DNA of 64,000 bases, from the NCBI GenBank assembly GCA_947632515.1, contig CANRPO010000010.1, positions 32,309 to 96,308 of the forward strand. Reading direction: 5' to 3'. The position numbers and the translations under genes were made by a program. Positions 7,533-16,208 of this stretch are shown here, in pieces. The DNA comes from an uncultured Lachnospiraceae bacterium. GTDB taxonomy: Bacteria > Bacillota > Clostridia > Lachnospirales > Lachnospiraceae. Below the pieces are notes generated by a model. It saw nothing but the letters and a program-made list of their open reading frames with translations. It was not told the origin of the DNA and did not search any database. Each line of letters starts with the position of its first letter. Positions within the stretch are counted from its first letter, which is position 1.

Positions 7533-7763
7533 ATGCGTGAGATGGAATTTAAGATGGAGCGGCCGGGGCTGTTGAAGGAGGGGGACAGAGTCACCGTGAC
7601 CGAGGGAGTCCTGCCCAGCAACTACTACTACACCATCGATCCGTCGCTCGCCATGTCCGGCAATTTCCCGTTCAGAGAGCGCATGTTAGAGCGGGAGGGC
7701 GTGGTGACGGAAGTCATCGAGAACGCCAGAGGATTCTATGTGAAGGCGAGATTCGGAGAGTAA
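7533..7763 (+). CDS. Small uncharacterised protein after spoVAD
   Basis: A 76-residue protein (from ATG 7533) with GLLKEGDRVTVTEG, SNYYYTIDPSL and a YVKARFGE end; it reads like a small SH3-like or beta-barrel domain. AAGAAGGAC precedes the ATG. A GTG at 7467 overlapping the spoVAD stop would extend it by 22 residues but has poorer protein-like composition. The short distance to spoVAD suggests co-expression in the forespore. I do not recognise the family. Confidence 0.7.
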   Translation: MREMEFKMERPGLLKEGDRVTVTEGVLPSNYYYTIDPSLAMSGNFPFRERMLEREGVVTEVIENARGFYVKARFGE

Positions 7764-7846
7764 AGGCACACCGTTGCGGGTGGGCGGTTCCCGAAAGGGA
7801 CGGCCGTCTGCAGCGCGGTATATCTATCATAAAGGAGGATGAAGTT

Positions 7847-8224
7847 ATGTTAACTAAAATTTCTACAGACAAGGCGCCGGCAGCGATCGGACCGTACTCA
7901 CAGGGGATCGTCGCGGGAGATTTCCTGTTCGCGTCGGGGCAGATTCCGATCGATCCCGCCACGGGAGACATCAGGGGCGGCGACATCACCGAACAGGCCG
8001 AACAGGTCATGAAGAACGTGGGGGCGATTCTCAAGGAGGCGGGCGCGGACTACGGCAAAGCCGTAAAGACGACCTGCTTTCTGGCGGAGATGGCGGATTT
8101 CGCGGCCTTCAACGCGGTGTATGAGAAATATTTCACGGAGAAACCCGCCAGAAGCTGTGTGGCGGTAAAACAGCTCCCCAAAGATGTGCTGTGCGAAGTG
8201 GAAGTCACGGCGTATCTGAAATAG
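7847..8224 (+). CDS. ridA: RidA family reactive intermediate deaminase
   Basis: A 125-residue RidA/YjgF protein. Members hydrolyse 2-aminoacrylate and related enamines or imines released by PLP enzymes such as threonine dehydratase. Seen: APAAIGPYSQGIVAG at the start, FASGQIPIDPATG, TTCFLAEMADF and the end motif PARSCVAVKQLPKD with the conserved Arg, then EVEVTAYLK. AAAGGAGG precedes ATG. The length is typical and the protein is expected to form a cytoplasmic trimer. It lies alone between spoVAD and aroK, with a cluster of GTTTACATAA motifs right after it. Confidence 0.95.
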   Translation: MLTKISTDKAPAAIGPYSQGIVAGDFLFASGQIPIDPATGDIRGGDITEQAEQVMKNVGAILKEAGADYGKAVKTTCFLAEMADFAAFNAVYEKYFTEKPARSCVAVKQLPKDVLCEVEVTAYLK

Positions 8225-8234
8225 ATTATGTGAG

Positions 8235-8312
8235 TTATGTAAACTTAAAGATTTGGGCCTGTGCCGCATAGTAGTTTACATAACATATAATACGCAAACG
8301 AGGTTTACATAA
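8235..8312. repeat. Three copies of the 10-mer GTTTACATAA between ridA and aroK
   Basis: Exact copies lie at 8235-8244 (minus orientation, TTATGTAAAC), 8274-8283 and 8303-8312 (plus). The first two form an inverted pair; the last ends three bases before the aroK ATG. A TATAAT sits at 8286-8291 between copies two and three. The same 10-mer recurs at nine other places in the window. Confidence 0.85.
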
Positions 8313-8315
8313 TAC

Positions 8316-8825
8316 ATGAACAGGGACAATATCGTGCTCATCGGTATGCCGGGTGCGGGCAAAAGTACCGTGGGCGTCGTGCTGGCCAAAAAACTCGGCT
8401 ATGCCTTCGTGGATGCCGATCTGGTGATACAGGAGCGGGAAGGCAGGCTGTTACACGAGATCATAGCCGAGCGCGGCGTGGAAGGATTTCGGACTGTGGA
8501 GGAGGAGGCGAATCTCTCCATCGACACGGAAAGAGCCGTGATCGCCACAGGCGGCAGCGCCGTGTACGGCGACAGGGCGATGGAACATTTCGGGCGTCGC
8601 GGACTTGTCGTGTATCTGCGCCTGTCCTGCGGGGCGATTGCCGACAGGCTGGGAGACTTGCACGAGCGCGGCGTGGCGCTGCGGGACGGGCAGGGGCTTG
8701 CGCAGCTCTACGATGAGCGCGTTCCGCTGTACGAGAAGTACGCGGATCTCACGGTGGACTGCGAGAGGCTGTCGATCCGGGAGATCGTGGAACAGATCGC
8801 GGACATAGTCAAAAATCGGGCGTAA
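8316..8825 (+). CDS. aroK: Shikimate kinase
   Basis: A 169-residue kinase that phosphorylates shikimate with ATP, the fifth step of chorismate synthesis. The Walker A loop is GMPGAGKSTVG (about residues 10-20). FVDADLVI carries the shikimate-binding Asp, GVEGFRTVEEE the conserved substrate Arg, and ATGGSAV the Gly-rich segment. The lid Arg is in the ERGVALRD stretch. ACGAGG precedes a GTTTACATAA motif that sits between ribosome site and ATG, giving a spacing of 12, longer than usual. No other aromatic genes are adjacent. Confidence 0.95.
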   Translation: MNRDNIVLIGMPGAGKSTVGVVLAKKLGYAFVDADLVIQEREGRLLHEIIAERGVEGFRTVEEEANLSIDTERAVIATGGSAVYGDRAMEHFGRRGLVVYLRLSCGAIADRLGDLHERGVALRDGQGLAQLYDERVPLYEKYADLTVDCERLSIREIVEQIADIVKNRA

Positions 8826-8900
8826 GTCCGTATAATATGCCCAAAATGAAAGAAAATAACCATAGGGATCCGGAGACGGATATTTTGAAAGGAATGGACG

Positions 8901-9266
8901 GTGGATCATATGGATTATTGGAATGCTTTTTGGGTGGGCGGCGCCATCTGCGCGCTGGTACAGATTTTATTGGAGAAGACGAAACTGATGCCGGGGCGTA
9001 TCATGGTGCTGCTCGTGTGCACGGGGGCCGTGATCAGTTTCTTCGGCTGGTACGAACCTTTTATGGAGTATGCGGGCGCAGGCGCAAGCGTGCCTCTGTT
9101 AGGCTATGGTAATATCCTGATGAAGGGCGTCAGGGAGGCGGTGTCGCAGAGCGGCTTTATCGGCCTCTTTCAGGGCGGTTTCAAGACCGGCGCGGTGGGA
9201 TGCTGTGCCGCGCTGGTGTTCGGCTACCTTGCGAGCCTGGTTTTCAGGCCCAGGATGAAAGGGTAA
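8901..9266 (+). CDS. spoVAE: Stage V sporulation protein AE
   Basis: A small (121-residue) integral membrane protein of the SpoVA channel, homologous to SpoVAE/SpoVAEB. Three or four hydrophobic helices are visible: WVGGAICALVQILLE, IMVLLVCTGAVISFFGW, a middle segment GNILMKGVREAV, and AVGCCAALVFGYLASLVF. The GTG start (AAAGGA seven bases upstream) is used; an ATG three codons on is the alternative. Separation from spoVAD by a small ORF, ridA and aroK is unusual. I see no sigma-G promoter directly upstream. Confidence 0.9.
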   Translation: MDHMDYWNAFWVGGAICALVQILLEKTKLMPGRIMVLLVCTGAVISFFGWYEPFMEYAGAGASVPLLGYGNILMKGVREAVSQSGFIGLFQGGFKTGAVGCCAALVFGYLASLVFRPRMKG

Positions 9267-9292
9267 GAAACAGAGATATTTCGGAAGACATT

Positions 9293-10276
9293 ATGAAAAA
9301 ATTGGCGGAAGAGATCAAGTCGGGACAACTGAAACAGGTCTACATCCTCTACGGCGAGGAGGCGTACCTTAGAAACCAGTATCGGGATAAGCTGAAGGAC
9401 GCGCTGCTTGGCGGCGGCGATCCCATGAATCTCCACTGCTTTGAGGGCAAAGACGTGAAGGCGGGCGAGGTGATCGATCTGGCGGAGACGATGCCTTTTC
9501 TCGCGGAGCGCAGAGTTATCATACTGGAGAACAGCGGGCTTTTCGCCCGCGGAGGAGAGGAGCTTGCGGCGTACCTGGCGGCTCCTTCCGAGACAGCGTA
9601 TTTTGTCTTTGTGGAGCCGGCGCCCGACAAGCGCAGCAAGCTGTACAAGGCGGCGACGGCCAGAGGGCGGGCCATCGAGTTCGGCGCGCAGGACGAGGCC
9701 GTGCTGAAACGCTGGATACTGGGTTTTTTAAAAAGAGAGGATAAGAAGATCACGGAGCGGGATCTGGCGCTCTTCCTCGACAAGACAGGCTCGGACATGG
9801 AGAACATCAGGGGCGAGCTGGAGAAACTGCTCTGCTACTGCATGGATCGGGACGCGGTAACGGCGCAGGACATCGAGGCAGTCTGCACGAAACAGGTGAG
9901 CAGCCAGATCTTCGACATGATCAACGCGGTGGCGGAGAGACGGCAGAAGGCGGCGATGGATCTGTACTATGATCTGTTGACGTTGAAGGAGCCTCCCATG
10001 AGGATCCTTTTCCTGATCACGAGGCAGTTCAATCTGCTCCTGCAGGTGAAAGAGCTGAAAAACAAGGGATGCGATACGAATACCATTGGAGAAAAAGTGG
10101 GGCTTGCGGGGTTCATAGCGAGAAAATACGTGGCGCAGGCCGCCAAGTTTAAGGAGGCGGATCTGCGCCGGGCGCTGACGGACTGCGTGGAGACGGAGGA
10201 GGCGGTCAAGACAGGCCGCATGAACGACGTGATGAGCGTGGAGCTGCTGATCGTGAAGTACAGCGCCGCGTCTTAG
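9293..10276 (+). CDS. holA: DNA polymerase III delta subunit (clamp loader)
   Basis: A 327-residue clamp-loader subunit that opens the beta sliding clamp. It begins VYILYGEEAYLRNQY near residue 16, a degenerate nucleotide-binding start typical of HolA, followed by the AAA+-like domain (MPFLAERRVIILEN) and a C-terminal helical collar (ILFLITRQFNLLLQVKEL). The stretch SGQLKQVYILYGEE is very characteristic. Length is normal. Start chosen at ATG 9293; upstream in-frame codons overlap spoVAE. It begins 26 bp after spoVAE and is followed 17 bp later by a zinc-ribbon protein, probably in one transcript. Confidence 0.93.
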   Translation: MKKLAEEIKSGQLKQVYILYGEEAYLRNQYRDKLKDALLGGGDPMNLHCFEGKDVKAGEVIDLAETMPFLAERRVIILENSGLFARGGEELAAYLAAPSETAYFVFVEPAPDKRSKLYKAATARGRAIEFGAQDEAVLKRWILGFLKREDKKITERDLALFLDKTGSDMENIRGELEKLLCYCMDRDAVTAQDIEAVCTKQVSSQIFDMINAVAERRQKAAMDLYYDLLTLKEPPMRILFLITRQFNLLLQVKELKNKGCDTNTIGEKVGLAGFIARKYVAQAAKFKEADLRRALTDCVETEEAVKTGRMNDVMSVELLIVKYSAAS

Positions 10277-10293
10277 AGGAGGGTACATAGATT

Positions 10294-10782
10294 ATGGTTG
10301 AGATTATCATCTTTGCTGTTATTACCTGGGCGGTCTTTAGAAAGATCAAGCGGAGCGCCGCAGGGGATAGCGCCGGGCAAAACCGCCGGAGGCCGGATGT
10401 TTCGGCGACGACCGCGCAGCCTGCGCCGGATCATGCCCACAGTGAGAAAACGCTCCCGCGCGGCGACGCGCGGCCGCCGATGAAAAAAGGATCCATGCAG
10501 GAGGCGATCGAGGAGGCGAAGGAGGACGGCCATGCCACCACCGCGTATCTGATGGAGAAGGCGCAGGAGGACGCGAGAGAGCATGCGCGGGAGAAGTACG
10601 AGGAGCAGAAAAGGCTCTCGGCGTCGCGGGGCGGCCTGCCTGTGGCGGAGAGATACCTGTACGGCGACAGCGTCCCGCAGGGGAAGAAGATCGTGAACTG
10701 CGGTTACTGCGGCGCGGAAAATCTGATCCCGATGACGCCGAAGAGCAGATATAGCTGCTATTTTTGCAGAGAGACGCTCTAG
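10294..10782 (+). CDS. Membrane-anchored protein with C-terminal zinc ribbon, function unknown
   Basis: A 162-residue protein with an N-terminal hydrophobic helix (VEIIIFAVITWAVF, residues 2-15), a low-complexity polar linker, a charged helical region (MQEAIEEAKEDGHATTAYLMEK onward) and a C-terminal CGYC...CYFC pair (about residues 137-158) typical of a zinc ribbon. Start ATG at 10294 follows GGAGGG. It follows holA closely. I do not recognise a named family; tail-out or tail-in orientation cannot be decided. Confidence 0.75.
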   Translation: MVEIIIFAVITWAVFRKIKRSAAGDSAGQNRRRPDVSATTAQPAPDHAHSEKTLPRGDARPPMKKGSMQEAIEEAKEDGHATTAYLMEKAQEDAREHAREKYEEQKRLSASRGGLPVAERYLYGDSVPQGKKIVNCGYCGAENLIPMTPKSRYSCYFCRETL

Positions 10783-10813
10783 CGGACGGGAGCGGGGGCG
10801 CAAAGCAAGCATA

Positions 10814-10879
10814 GTTTACATAATATATGAAAAACGTGAAGAGACTTCAAACAGGAAATGGACGAATTAGTTTACATAA
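10814..10879 (+). repeat. Two direct copies of GTTTACATAA before the GH3 gene
   Basis: Copies at 10814-10823 and 10870-10879 are direct repeats 56 bp apart. Between them a 19-codon mini-ORF (ATG at 10827, ending at 10886) reads across the second copy as SLHKM and stops; it has no good ribosome site and may be chance. Confidence 0.8.
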
Positions 10880-10893
10880 AATGTGAGGATCGT

Positions 10894-13014
10894 ATGGAGA
10901 TGAGCAAGCGGAGCGAAGCGCGGGAGCGCGCAAGACAGAAGGCAAAAGAACTGGTCGGCAGGATGACTGTGGAGGAGCGGGCGTCCCAGCTGCGCTACGA
11001 CGCGCCGGCCATCGAGCGGCTGAATATCCCCGCGTACAACTGGTGGAACGAGGCGCTGCACGGTGTGGCCAGAGCGGGCGTGGCCACGAGTTTCCCCTAG
11101 GCCATCGGCATGGCGGCGACATTTGACACGGCGCTTGTGAGGAAAGCGGGCGACGCGGCGGCCACCGAGGGACGGGCGAAGTACAATGCCTATAGCAGGG
11201 AGGGCGATCGGGACATCTACAAGGGGCTCACGTTCTGGTCGCCCAACGTGAATATCTTCCGCGATCCCAGATGGGGACGGGGTCATGAGACGTACGGCGA
11301 GGATCCCTTTCTGACGGGCAGACTGGGCGTGGCGTACATACAGGGACTGCAGGGGGATGGCGAGACGCTCAAGAGCGCGGCCTGCGCCAAACATTTCGCC
11401 GTCCATTCAGGGCCGGAGGCTCTGCGCCATGAGTTTGACGCAAGAGCGACCAAAAAGGATATGGCGGAGACTTATCTGCCCGCGTTCAAAGCCTGCGTGC
11501 AGGAGGCGGACGTGGAGGCGGTGATGGGCGCGTACAACAGGACCAACGGACAGCCCTGCTGCGGACACAGGGAGCTGATACAGGAGGTACTGCGCAAAGA
11601 GTGGGGGTTCGAGGGGTACTATGTGTCGGACTGCTGGGCGATTCGGGATTTCCACGAGCATCACATGGTGACGCGCACGGCGGAGGAATCTGCCGCCATG
11701 GCGTTAAAGGCGGGCTGCGACATCAACTGCGGCGTGACTTACCTCCATCTGCTCAGGGCGCTGCAGGAGGGGCTTGTGACGGAGGAGGAGATCACGGCCG
11801 CGGCGGAGCGCGCCTTTACCACCAGGTATATGCTGGGGCTGTTCGACGGCAGCGAGTACGACGCTATTCCCTATGAAAAAGTAGAGTGTGAGGAGCACTT
11901 GAAGATCGCGGAGCAGTTGGCGGCAGAGTCTGTTGTGCTCCTCAAGAATGACGGGATCCTGCCTCTTAAGGCGGGCAAGACCATAGGCGTGATCGGCCCG
12001 AATGCGGACAGCAGAGCGGCGTTGATCGGAAATTACCATGGAACCTCCTCACGGTACATAACGATTTTGGAAGGCATTCAAGATAAAGTCGGACATAATG
12101 GAAGAGTTCTGTATTCCGAGGGCGCACACCTTTTCAAGGATAGAGTGGAAAGTCTCGCCAAACAGGGCGACAGGATCTCCGAGGCGGTGATTGTGGCGAG
12201 ACACAGCGATGTGGTGATCCTCTGCGTCGGTCTGGACGAGACGCTGGAGGGCGAGGAGGGAGACACCGGCAACAGCTACGCGTCGGGCGACAAGGCGGAT
12301 CTGCAGCTCCCGCAGTCCCAGCGCGACCTGATGGAGGCGGTTCTCTCGGTGGGAAAGCCTGTGGTCGTCTGCCTGATGGCGGGCAGCGCCATCGATCTGT
12401 CCGCGGCGCAGGACAGGGCGGACGCGGTATTGCAGCTCTGGTATCCCGGCGCGAGAGGCGGCCGGGCGGTGGCGGATATTCTGTTCGGGGACTGCTCGCC
12501 GTCAGGAAAACTTCCCGTGACATTCTATCGCTCGGTCGAGGAACTTCCGCCGTTCGAGGACTATAGCATGGAGGGACGCACCTACCGCTATATGCGGGGA
12601 GAGCCGCTCTATCCCTTCGGATACGGTTTAAGCTACGGCGACGTGGCGGTGGAGAGCGTTCGGATCGCGGCAAAGCGGGAGGACACGCGGGAGGTCACGC
12701 TGGAAGTGCGGGCGGTAAACCGCGGCGGCACAGCCACCGGGGAGGTGCTGCAGATCTATGTGAAGGACTTGGAATCGCCGTATGCCGTGCCAAACCACAG
12801 TCTCTGCGCCTTCGAGCGCATCTTTCTGGAGGCGGGGGAGAGAAGGGACGTCACGCTCACGGTTCCGGGGGACGCTTTCTCGGCGGTCAACGACGAGGGC
12901 GAGCGCGTGCGGGACTCGCGCCGTTTCATGCTCTACGCGGGGACGGGGCAGCCTGACGCGCGCACATATGCGCTGACGGGCAGGAAGGGCGCGGAGACGG
13001 AGATCGCCTTTTGA
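10894..13014 (+). pseudogene. GH3 beta-glycosidase (xylosidase/glucosidase type) interrupted by one TAG codon
   Basis: A family 3 glycoside hydrolase of about 706 codons, cytoplasmic (no signal peptide). The first part ends VATSFP, then TAG at 11098-11100, then AIGMAATFD in the same frame. Homologues read FPQAIG here, so CAG to TAG is the likely single change. After it all expected motifs remain: NIFRDPRWGRGHETYGEDP, CAKHFAVHSGPE, nucleophile Asp in YYVSDCWAIRDF, the second domain (AAESVVLLKNDGILPL) and a C-terminal fibronectin-like part. Other genes here use TAG as stop, so general recoding is unlikely. ATG 10894 (GAGGAT upstream) is taken as the start. A recent nonsense mutation is most likely. 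Confidence 0.9.
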
Positions 13015-13063
13015 CCCGGCGGCGTTTGAGCGGAACATTTCTGACGGGGCCGGCAAAATAAAG

Positions 13064-13092
13064 TTGCGGACAGCGAAACGGTGGACTATACT
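13064..13092 (+). promoter_or_regulatory. Probable promoter of thrH
   Basis: TTGCGG (13064-13069), 17-bp spacer, TATACT (13087-13092), 78 bp before the thrH start. Confidence 0.55.
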
Positions 13093-13170
13093 GTAGCTGT
13101 GTCTGCGGCGCTTTTTTGCGCGGGCAGCGGGCAGGGTAAAATACAAAGATACAGAGACGGAGGAAGAGAC

Positions 13171-13782
13171 ATGAGTATGCATATCGTATGTCTGGATCTG
13201 GAGGGCGTTCTCGTCCCTGAGATCTGGATCGCTTTTGCGCAGGCCAGCGGCATCCCGGAGCTGAAACGAACGACCAGGGATGAGCCTGACTATAACAAGC
13301 TGATGAACTGGCGGCTGGGGATACTCAGAGAACACGGCCTTGGTTTGAAGGAGATTCAGGACACGATCGCGACGATCGATCCGATCCCCGGGGCGAAGGA
13401 GTTTTTGGATGAACTGCGAAGCATCACACAGGTTATCATCATCAGCGACACCTTTACACAGTTTGCGGGCCCGCTTATGAAGAAACTCGGCTACCCGACG
13501 ATCTTCTGCAATTCTCTCGAGGTTGCGCCTGACGGCGAAATCACGGGATTTAAGATGCGCATCGAGAATTCCAAGCTGGCGACGGTGAAGGCGCTGCAGT
13601 CGATCGGGTACGAGACGATCGCCGGAGGAGACAGCCACAACGACCTGGGAATGATCAGGGCGAGCAAGGCGGGATTCCTTTTTAAGAGTACGGAGCAGAT
13701 CAAGAGAGACAATCCGCAGATTCCCGCCTACGAGACGTATGAGGAACTGATGGCGGTGATCAGGAAAGCGCTTGCGGAATAG
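13171..13782 (+). CDS. thrH: ThrH-type phosphoserine phosphatase / homoserine phosphotransferase
   Basis: A 203-residue HAD-superfamily enzyme. ThrH from Pseudomonas removes phosphate from phosphoserine and can pass it to homoserine, giving a bypass for ThrB. Motif I is CLDLEGVLVPEIW (Asp nucleophile about residue 8; the usual second Asp is Glu, as in ThrH). Motif II is VIIISDTFTQF, and motif III/IV is GGDSHNDLGMI. AGGAAG precedes ATG 13171. Homoserine dehydrogenase and aspartate kinase lie about 10 kb downstream, and no thrB is visible, so a role in threonine or serine supply is plausible. Confidence 0.88.
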   Translation: MSMHIVCLDLEGVLVPEIWIAFAQASGIPELKRTTRDEPDYNKLMNWRLGILREHGLGLKEIQDTIATIDPIPGAKEFLDELRSITQVIIISDTFTQFAGPLMKKLGYPTIFCNSLEVAPDGEITGFKMRIENSKLATVKALQSIGYETIAGGDSHNDLGMIRASKAGFLFKSTEQIKRDNPQIPAYETYEELMAVIRKALAE

Positions 13783-13812
13783 CCCTTTTCGCGCGGGAGG
13801 ACGGGAAATGCC

Positions 13813-15372
13813 ATGAGAGTACTACGCAAAATTCTGTATGCGCTGGCGCTGTTTTTGGCGCTTTGCTGCGTGTTTATCATTATCTGCGCGGTGAGGCCGG
13901 ACATCACGGCGAAGGTCAGGGATACGCTGTACCCGGGTAAAGAGGCGTCGTCGGCGGACGAGGAAGGTCCGGCGGCGCAGGATGCAGCGTATGTGCTGCA
14001 GGATGAAAACGGCGGCGCTTCGGATGATAATGGCGACGATGGGGAGCAGACGGACGGCGGCGGACAGTCGGATCTTCCTCAGGGCGGACAGCAAAACGGC
14101 GGCGGAGACAAGGCGGGTTTAAGGAGCGACAACACGGAAGACTATGTGGCGCCAAACGAGGCCGACATCGTCGTGCCCGATGAAGTCTCAGGCAAAAACG
14201 GCTACAGGCAGATCGAGGGCGACGCGCAGCAGATCGGCGACGACGACGCGGACGACATAAGGAGCAGACTCGACTACGGGCACACGGGAGACGGACTGGA
14301 TTTTGACGCGGCCTACTATCCGTACTACGCGATGCTGGACGATACGGGCAGACATGTCTACCGCCAGATCTATGCCAACGCGGACGCGGTATATCCCACA
14401 TTTATGCCGGTGGAGGATGTGACTTCGGCGCAGCTTAGGAATATCTTTGCGGCTGTGTACAACGACCACCCGGAACTGTTCTGGGTGGAGACGGCCTATG
14501 CCTGCAAATATATCAGCACGGGGCAGTGCGTGGAGATCGATCTGGCGTTCAACCGCACGTCGCAGGAGCTGGACAGCGCCAAGGCTGTCTTTGGGGAGCA
14601 GGCGGGCGGCATCGCTGCGGGTGCGCAGGGGCTTTCAGACAACTATGCCAAGGAAAAGTATGTGCATGACCGGCTGATTGACAGGATCACCTACAACGCG
14701 GGCGCTGAGATGAACCAGAGCGCATACAGCGCGCTTGTGAACGGTCAGACGGTGTGCGCGGGCTACGCGAGAGCTTTTCAGTATATCATGCAGCAGCTGG
14801 GCGTCCCCTGCTATTACTGTACAGGATATGCGGGCGAGAGCCACGCCTGGAATATCATATCGCTGGACGACGGTTTCTACAATGTGGATGCCACATGGGA
14901 CGACTCCGGCGGCGGAAACTACGACTACTTTAACAAGACGGATGCCGACTACGCGAGCAGCCACATCAGGCAGGAGCTCTCCGTGTATCTGCCTCCCTGC
15001 AACGGGCAGGCGTACCGCGATCTCGAGAGGAACGAGGCGTCTGAGGGTGAGGCGGAAGCGGCTCTGCGGAGCATCTATGACACGGGAGTGACGCAGGATC
15101 GCATTTTCACGGATATGGAAAGCTACTACGAGGACTGCCATGACCGGATCGTGCAGAATGGCATAGGGGATTATACCTTCTACAGCGTGGTGACCGGAGA
15201 AGAGCTGGCGGAGGAGATCATGAAAAATTACTATTCGGGCGAGTACGCGCCGGCTTACATGCAGCAGGCGATCGACGAGCTGGGCGCGGCCTACTGTACA
15301 TGGGAGGTCACGCCGGAGCGGCTGCAAGGCGGCATGTATCTGCTGGAACACGAGATGCATGTGACGCAGTAG
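13813..15372 (+). CDS. Membrane-anchored transglutaminase-like protein
   Basis: A 519-residue protein with a short basic start and one hydrophobic helix (about residues 8-27, ALALFLALCCVFIIICA), then an acidic, Gly/Asp/Gln-rich linker (about 40-150) that probably spans the cell wall, and a globular outer domain. NGQTVCAGYARAFQY (Cys near residue 316), GESHAWNIISL (His) and YNVDATWDD (Asp) form the transglutaminase/peptidase triad. Such domains act as proteases or cross-linkers on surface proteins; the substrate is unknown. It follows thrH by 30 bp. A strong terminator lies about 100 bp after the stop. Confidence 0.85.
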   Translation: MRVLRKILYALALFLALCCVFIIICAVRPDITAKVRDTLYPGKEASSADEEGPAAQDAAYVLQDENGGASDDNGDDGEQTDGGGQSDLPQGGQQNGGGDKAGLRSDNTEDYVAPNEADIVVPDEVSGKNGYRQIEGDAQQIGDDDADDIRSRLDYGHTGDGLDFDAAYYPYYAMLDDTGRHVYRQIYANADAVYPTFMPVEDVTSAQLRNIFAAVYNDHPELFWVETAYACKYISTGQCVEIDLAFNRTSQELDSAKAVFGEQAGGIAAGAQGLSDNYAKEKYVHDRLIDRITYNAGAEMNQSAYSALVNGQTVCAGYARAFQYIMQQLGVPCYYCTGYAGESHAWNIISLDDGFYNVDATWDDSGGGNYDYFNKTDADYASSHIRQELSVYLPPCNGQAYRDLERNEASEGEAEAALRSIYDTGVTQDRIFTDMESYYEDCHDRIVQNGIGDYTFYSVVTGEELAEEIMKNYYSGEYAPAYMQQAIDELGAAYCTWEVTPERLQGGMYLLEHEMHVTQ

Positions 15373-15472
15373 GCGCCCGCACGCCGACAGCGCATCTTCG
15401 CATGTTTAGCGGGCGGCGGGGCCGCTTATAAGCAGATTTATAATAGGAGACGGAAATACGGATGGGAAGGCG

Positions 15473-15512
15473 CCCGGCACGGTGACGGTAAGTTGATCGT
15501 GCCGGGTATTTT
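15473..15512 (+). terminator. Rho-independent terminator
   Basis: CCCGGCACG (15473-15481) pairs perfectly with CGTGCCGGG (15498-15506), followed by TATTTTT. It ends the thrH/transglutaminase transcript. The stretch 15373-15670 holds no other supported gene. Confidence 0.88.
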
Positions 15513-15670
15513 TATGCTTGTATCGATGAACGCTTTTTGCCGCAGAATGGCGCCGAGTCCGTTTTATGGTACATACGCCGTGCTATTCTTATATCAACAC
15601 AGGCGCAGGCGGCCGGTATTGCGCGCCGCGCCGGAAGAGGAGAGACATGCGCCGGAAGGAGGAATGCGGG

Positions 15671-16039
15671 ATGACGTATATAAGAGGAAAGGCATTTGGG
15701 ATTTTGACGGTGCTGCTCGTGCTGATCATTGTTTTCTGTGTGAGGGGCACCGTGATGAGCAGAGAGGGCGGCGAGCGTGCGCAGAGGAACCGTTTCTACG
15801 CGGCGCTGGAGGAACAATATCTGGAAGAGGCGCGGCGTCTTTTGGAGGACGAGGGATTCAAAAACTGCGGTGTCGATCTGCGGTGGGTGTCCTATGAAGA
15901 CGGGAGGCGGGAGTACACCATGTTTCTCCATCACAGGAGACTGGAGCGTATGTCTGAGGAGGATAAAGCCGCTTTGGCAGGCAGATTGTCCGAGGCGGAT
16001 TTTCACGGTGAGATGTGCACCTTTACCTATGAGCTGTAA
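15671..16039 (+). CDS. Small single-pass membrane protein, unknown
   Basis: A 122-residue protein with an N-terminal hydrophobic helix (AFGILTVLLVLIIVFCV, about residues 8-24) and a charged extracytoplasmic domain containing EEARRLLEDEGFKNCGV and YTMFLHHRRLERM. Family not recognised with certainty; it resembles small secreted/anchored proteins of Lachnospiraceae. GAAGGAGGAATGCGGG precedes ATG 15671. Followed directly by an SOS-type promoter region for the next gene. Confidence 0.7.
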   Translation: MTYIRGKAFGILTVLLVLIIVFCVRGTVMSREGGERAQRNRFYAALEEQYLEEARRLLEDEGFKNCGVDLRWVSYEDGRREYTMFLHHRRLERMSEEDKAALAGRLSEADFHGEMCTFTYEL

Positions 16040-16044
16040 GGCTG

Positions 16045-16095
16045 TTGACAAAATCGAACGTATGTTTTATATTTGAAATATAGAACAAATGTTCT
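16045..16095 (+). promoter_or_regulatory. LexA-type SOS promoter with two boxes
   Basis: TTGACA (16045-16050), 17-bp spacer and TATATT (16068-16073) form a near-consensus promoter. Between -35 and -10 lies CGAACGTATGTTTT (16055-16068), one mismatch from GAAC-N4-GTTC. Just downstream AGAACAAATGTTCT (16082-16095) matches the Gram-positive LexA box exactly. A second promoter, ATGACA-17-TATACT, lies at 16123-16151. The first gene downstream is the DUF1653 gene at 16209. Confidence 0.75.
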
Positions 16096-16208
16096 GTCAA
16101 GCATTTTTGCCAAAGAGAAAGAATGACATTTTTACGATTTGGGATTATACTGATAGAGGCGGACAAAACCGATGGATCTCCGCTGAATAAAACAGAACGG
16201 AGCAGAAT

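Noticed and set aside
8235..8312. BirA (biotin repressor) operator
   Set aside because: The GTTTAC/GTAAAC arms recall it, but spacing and the TAA extension do not fit and no biotin gene is nearby.
10894..13014. General reassignment of TAG in this organism
   Set aside because: Several intact genes in the window (e.g. those ending at 10276, 13782 and 16796) end with TAG at the expected place.
16090..16194. 34-codon ORF downstream of the SOS boxes
   Set aside because: No ribosome site, overlaps the second LexA box and promoter, and no recognisable family.
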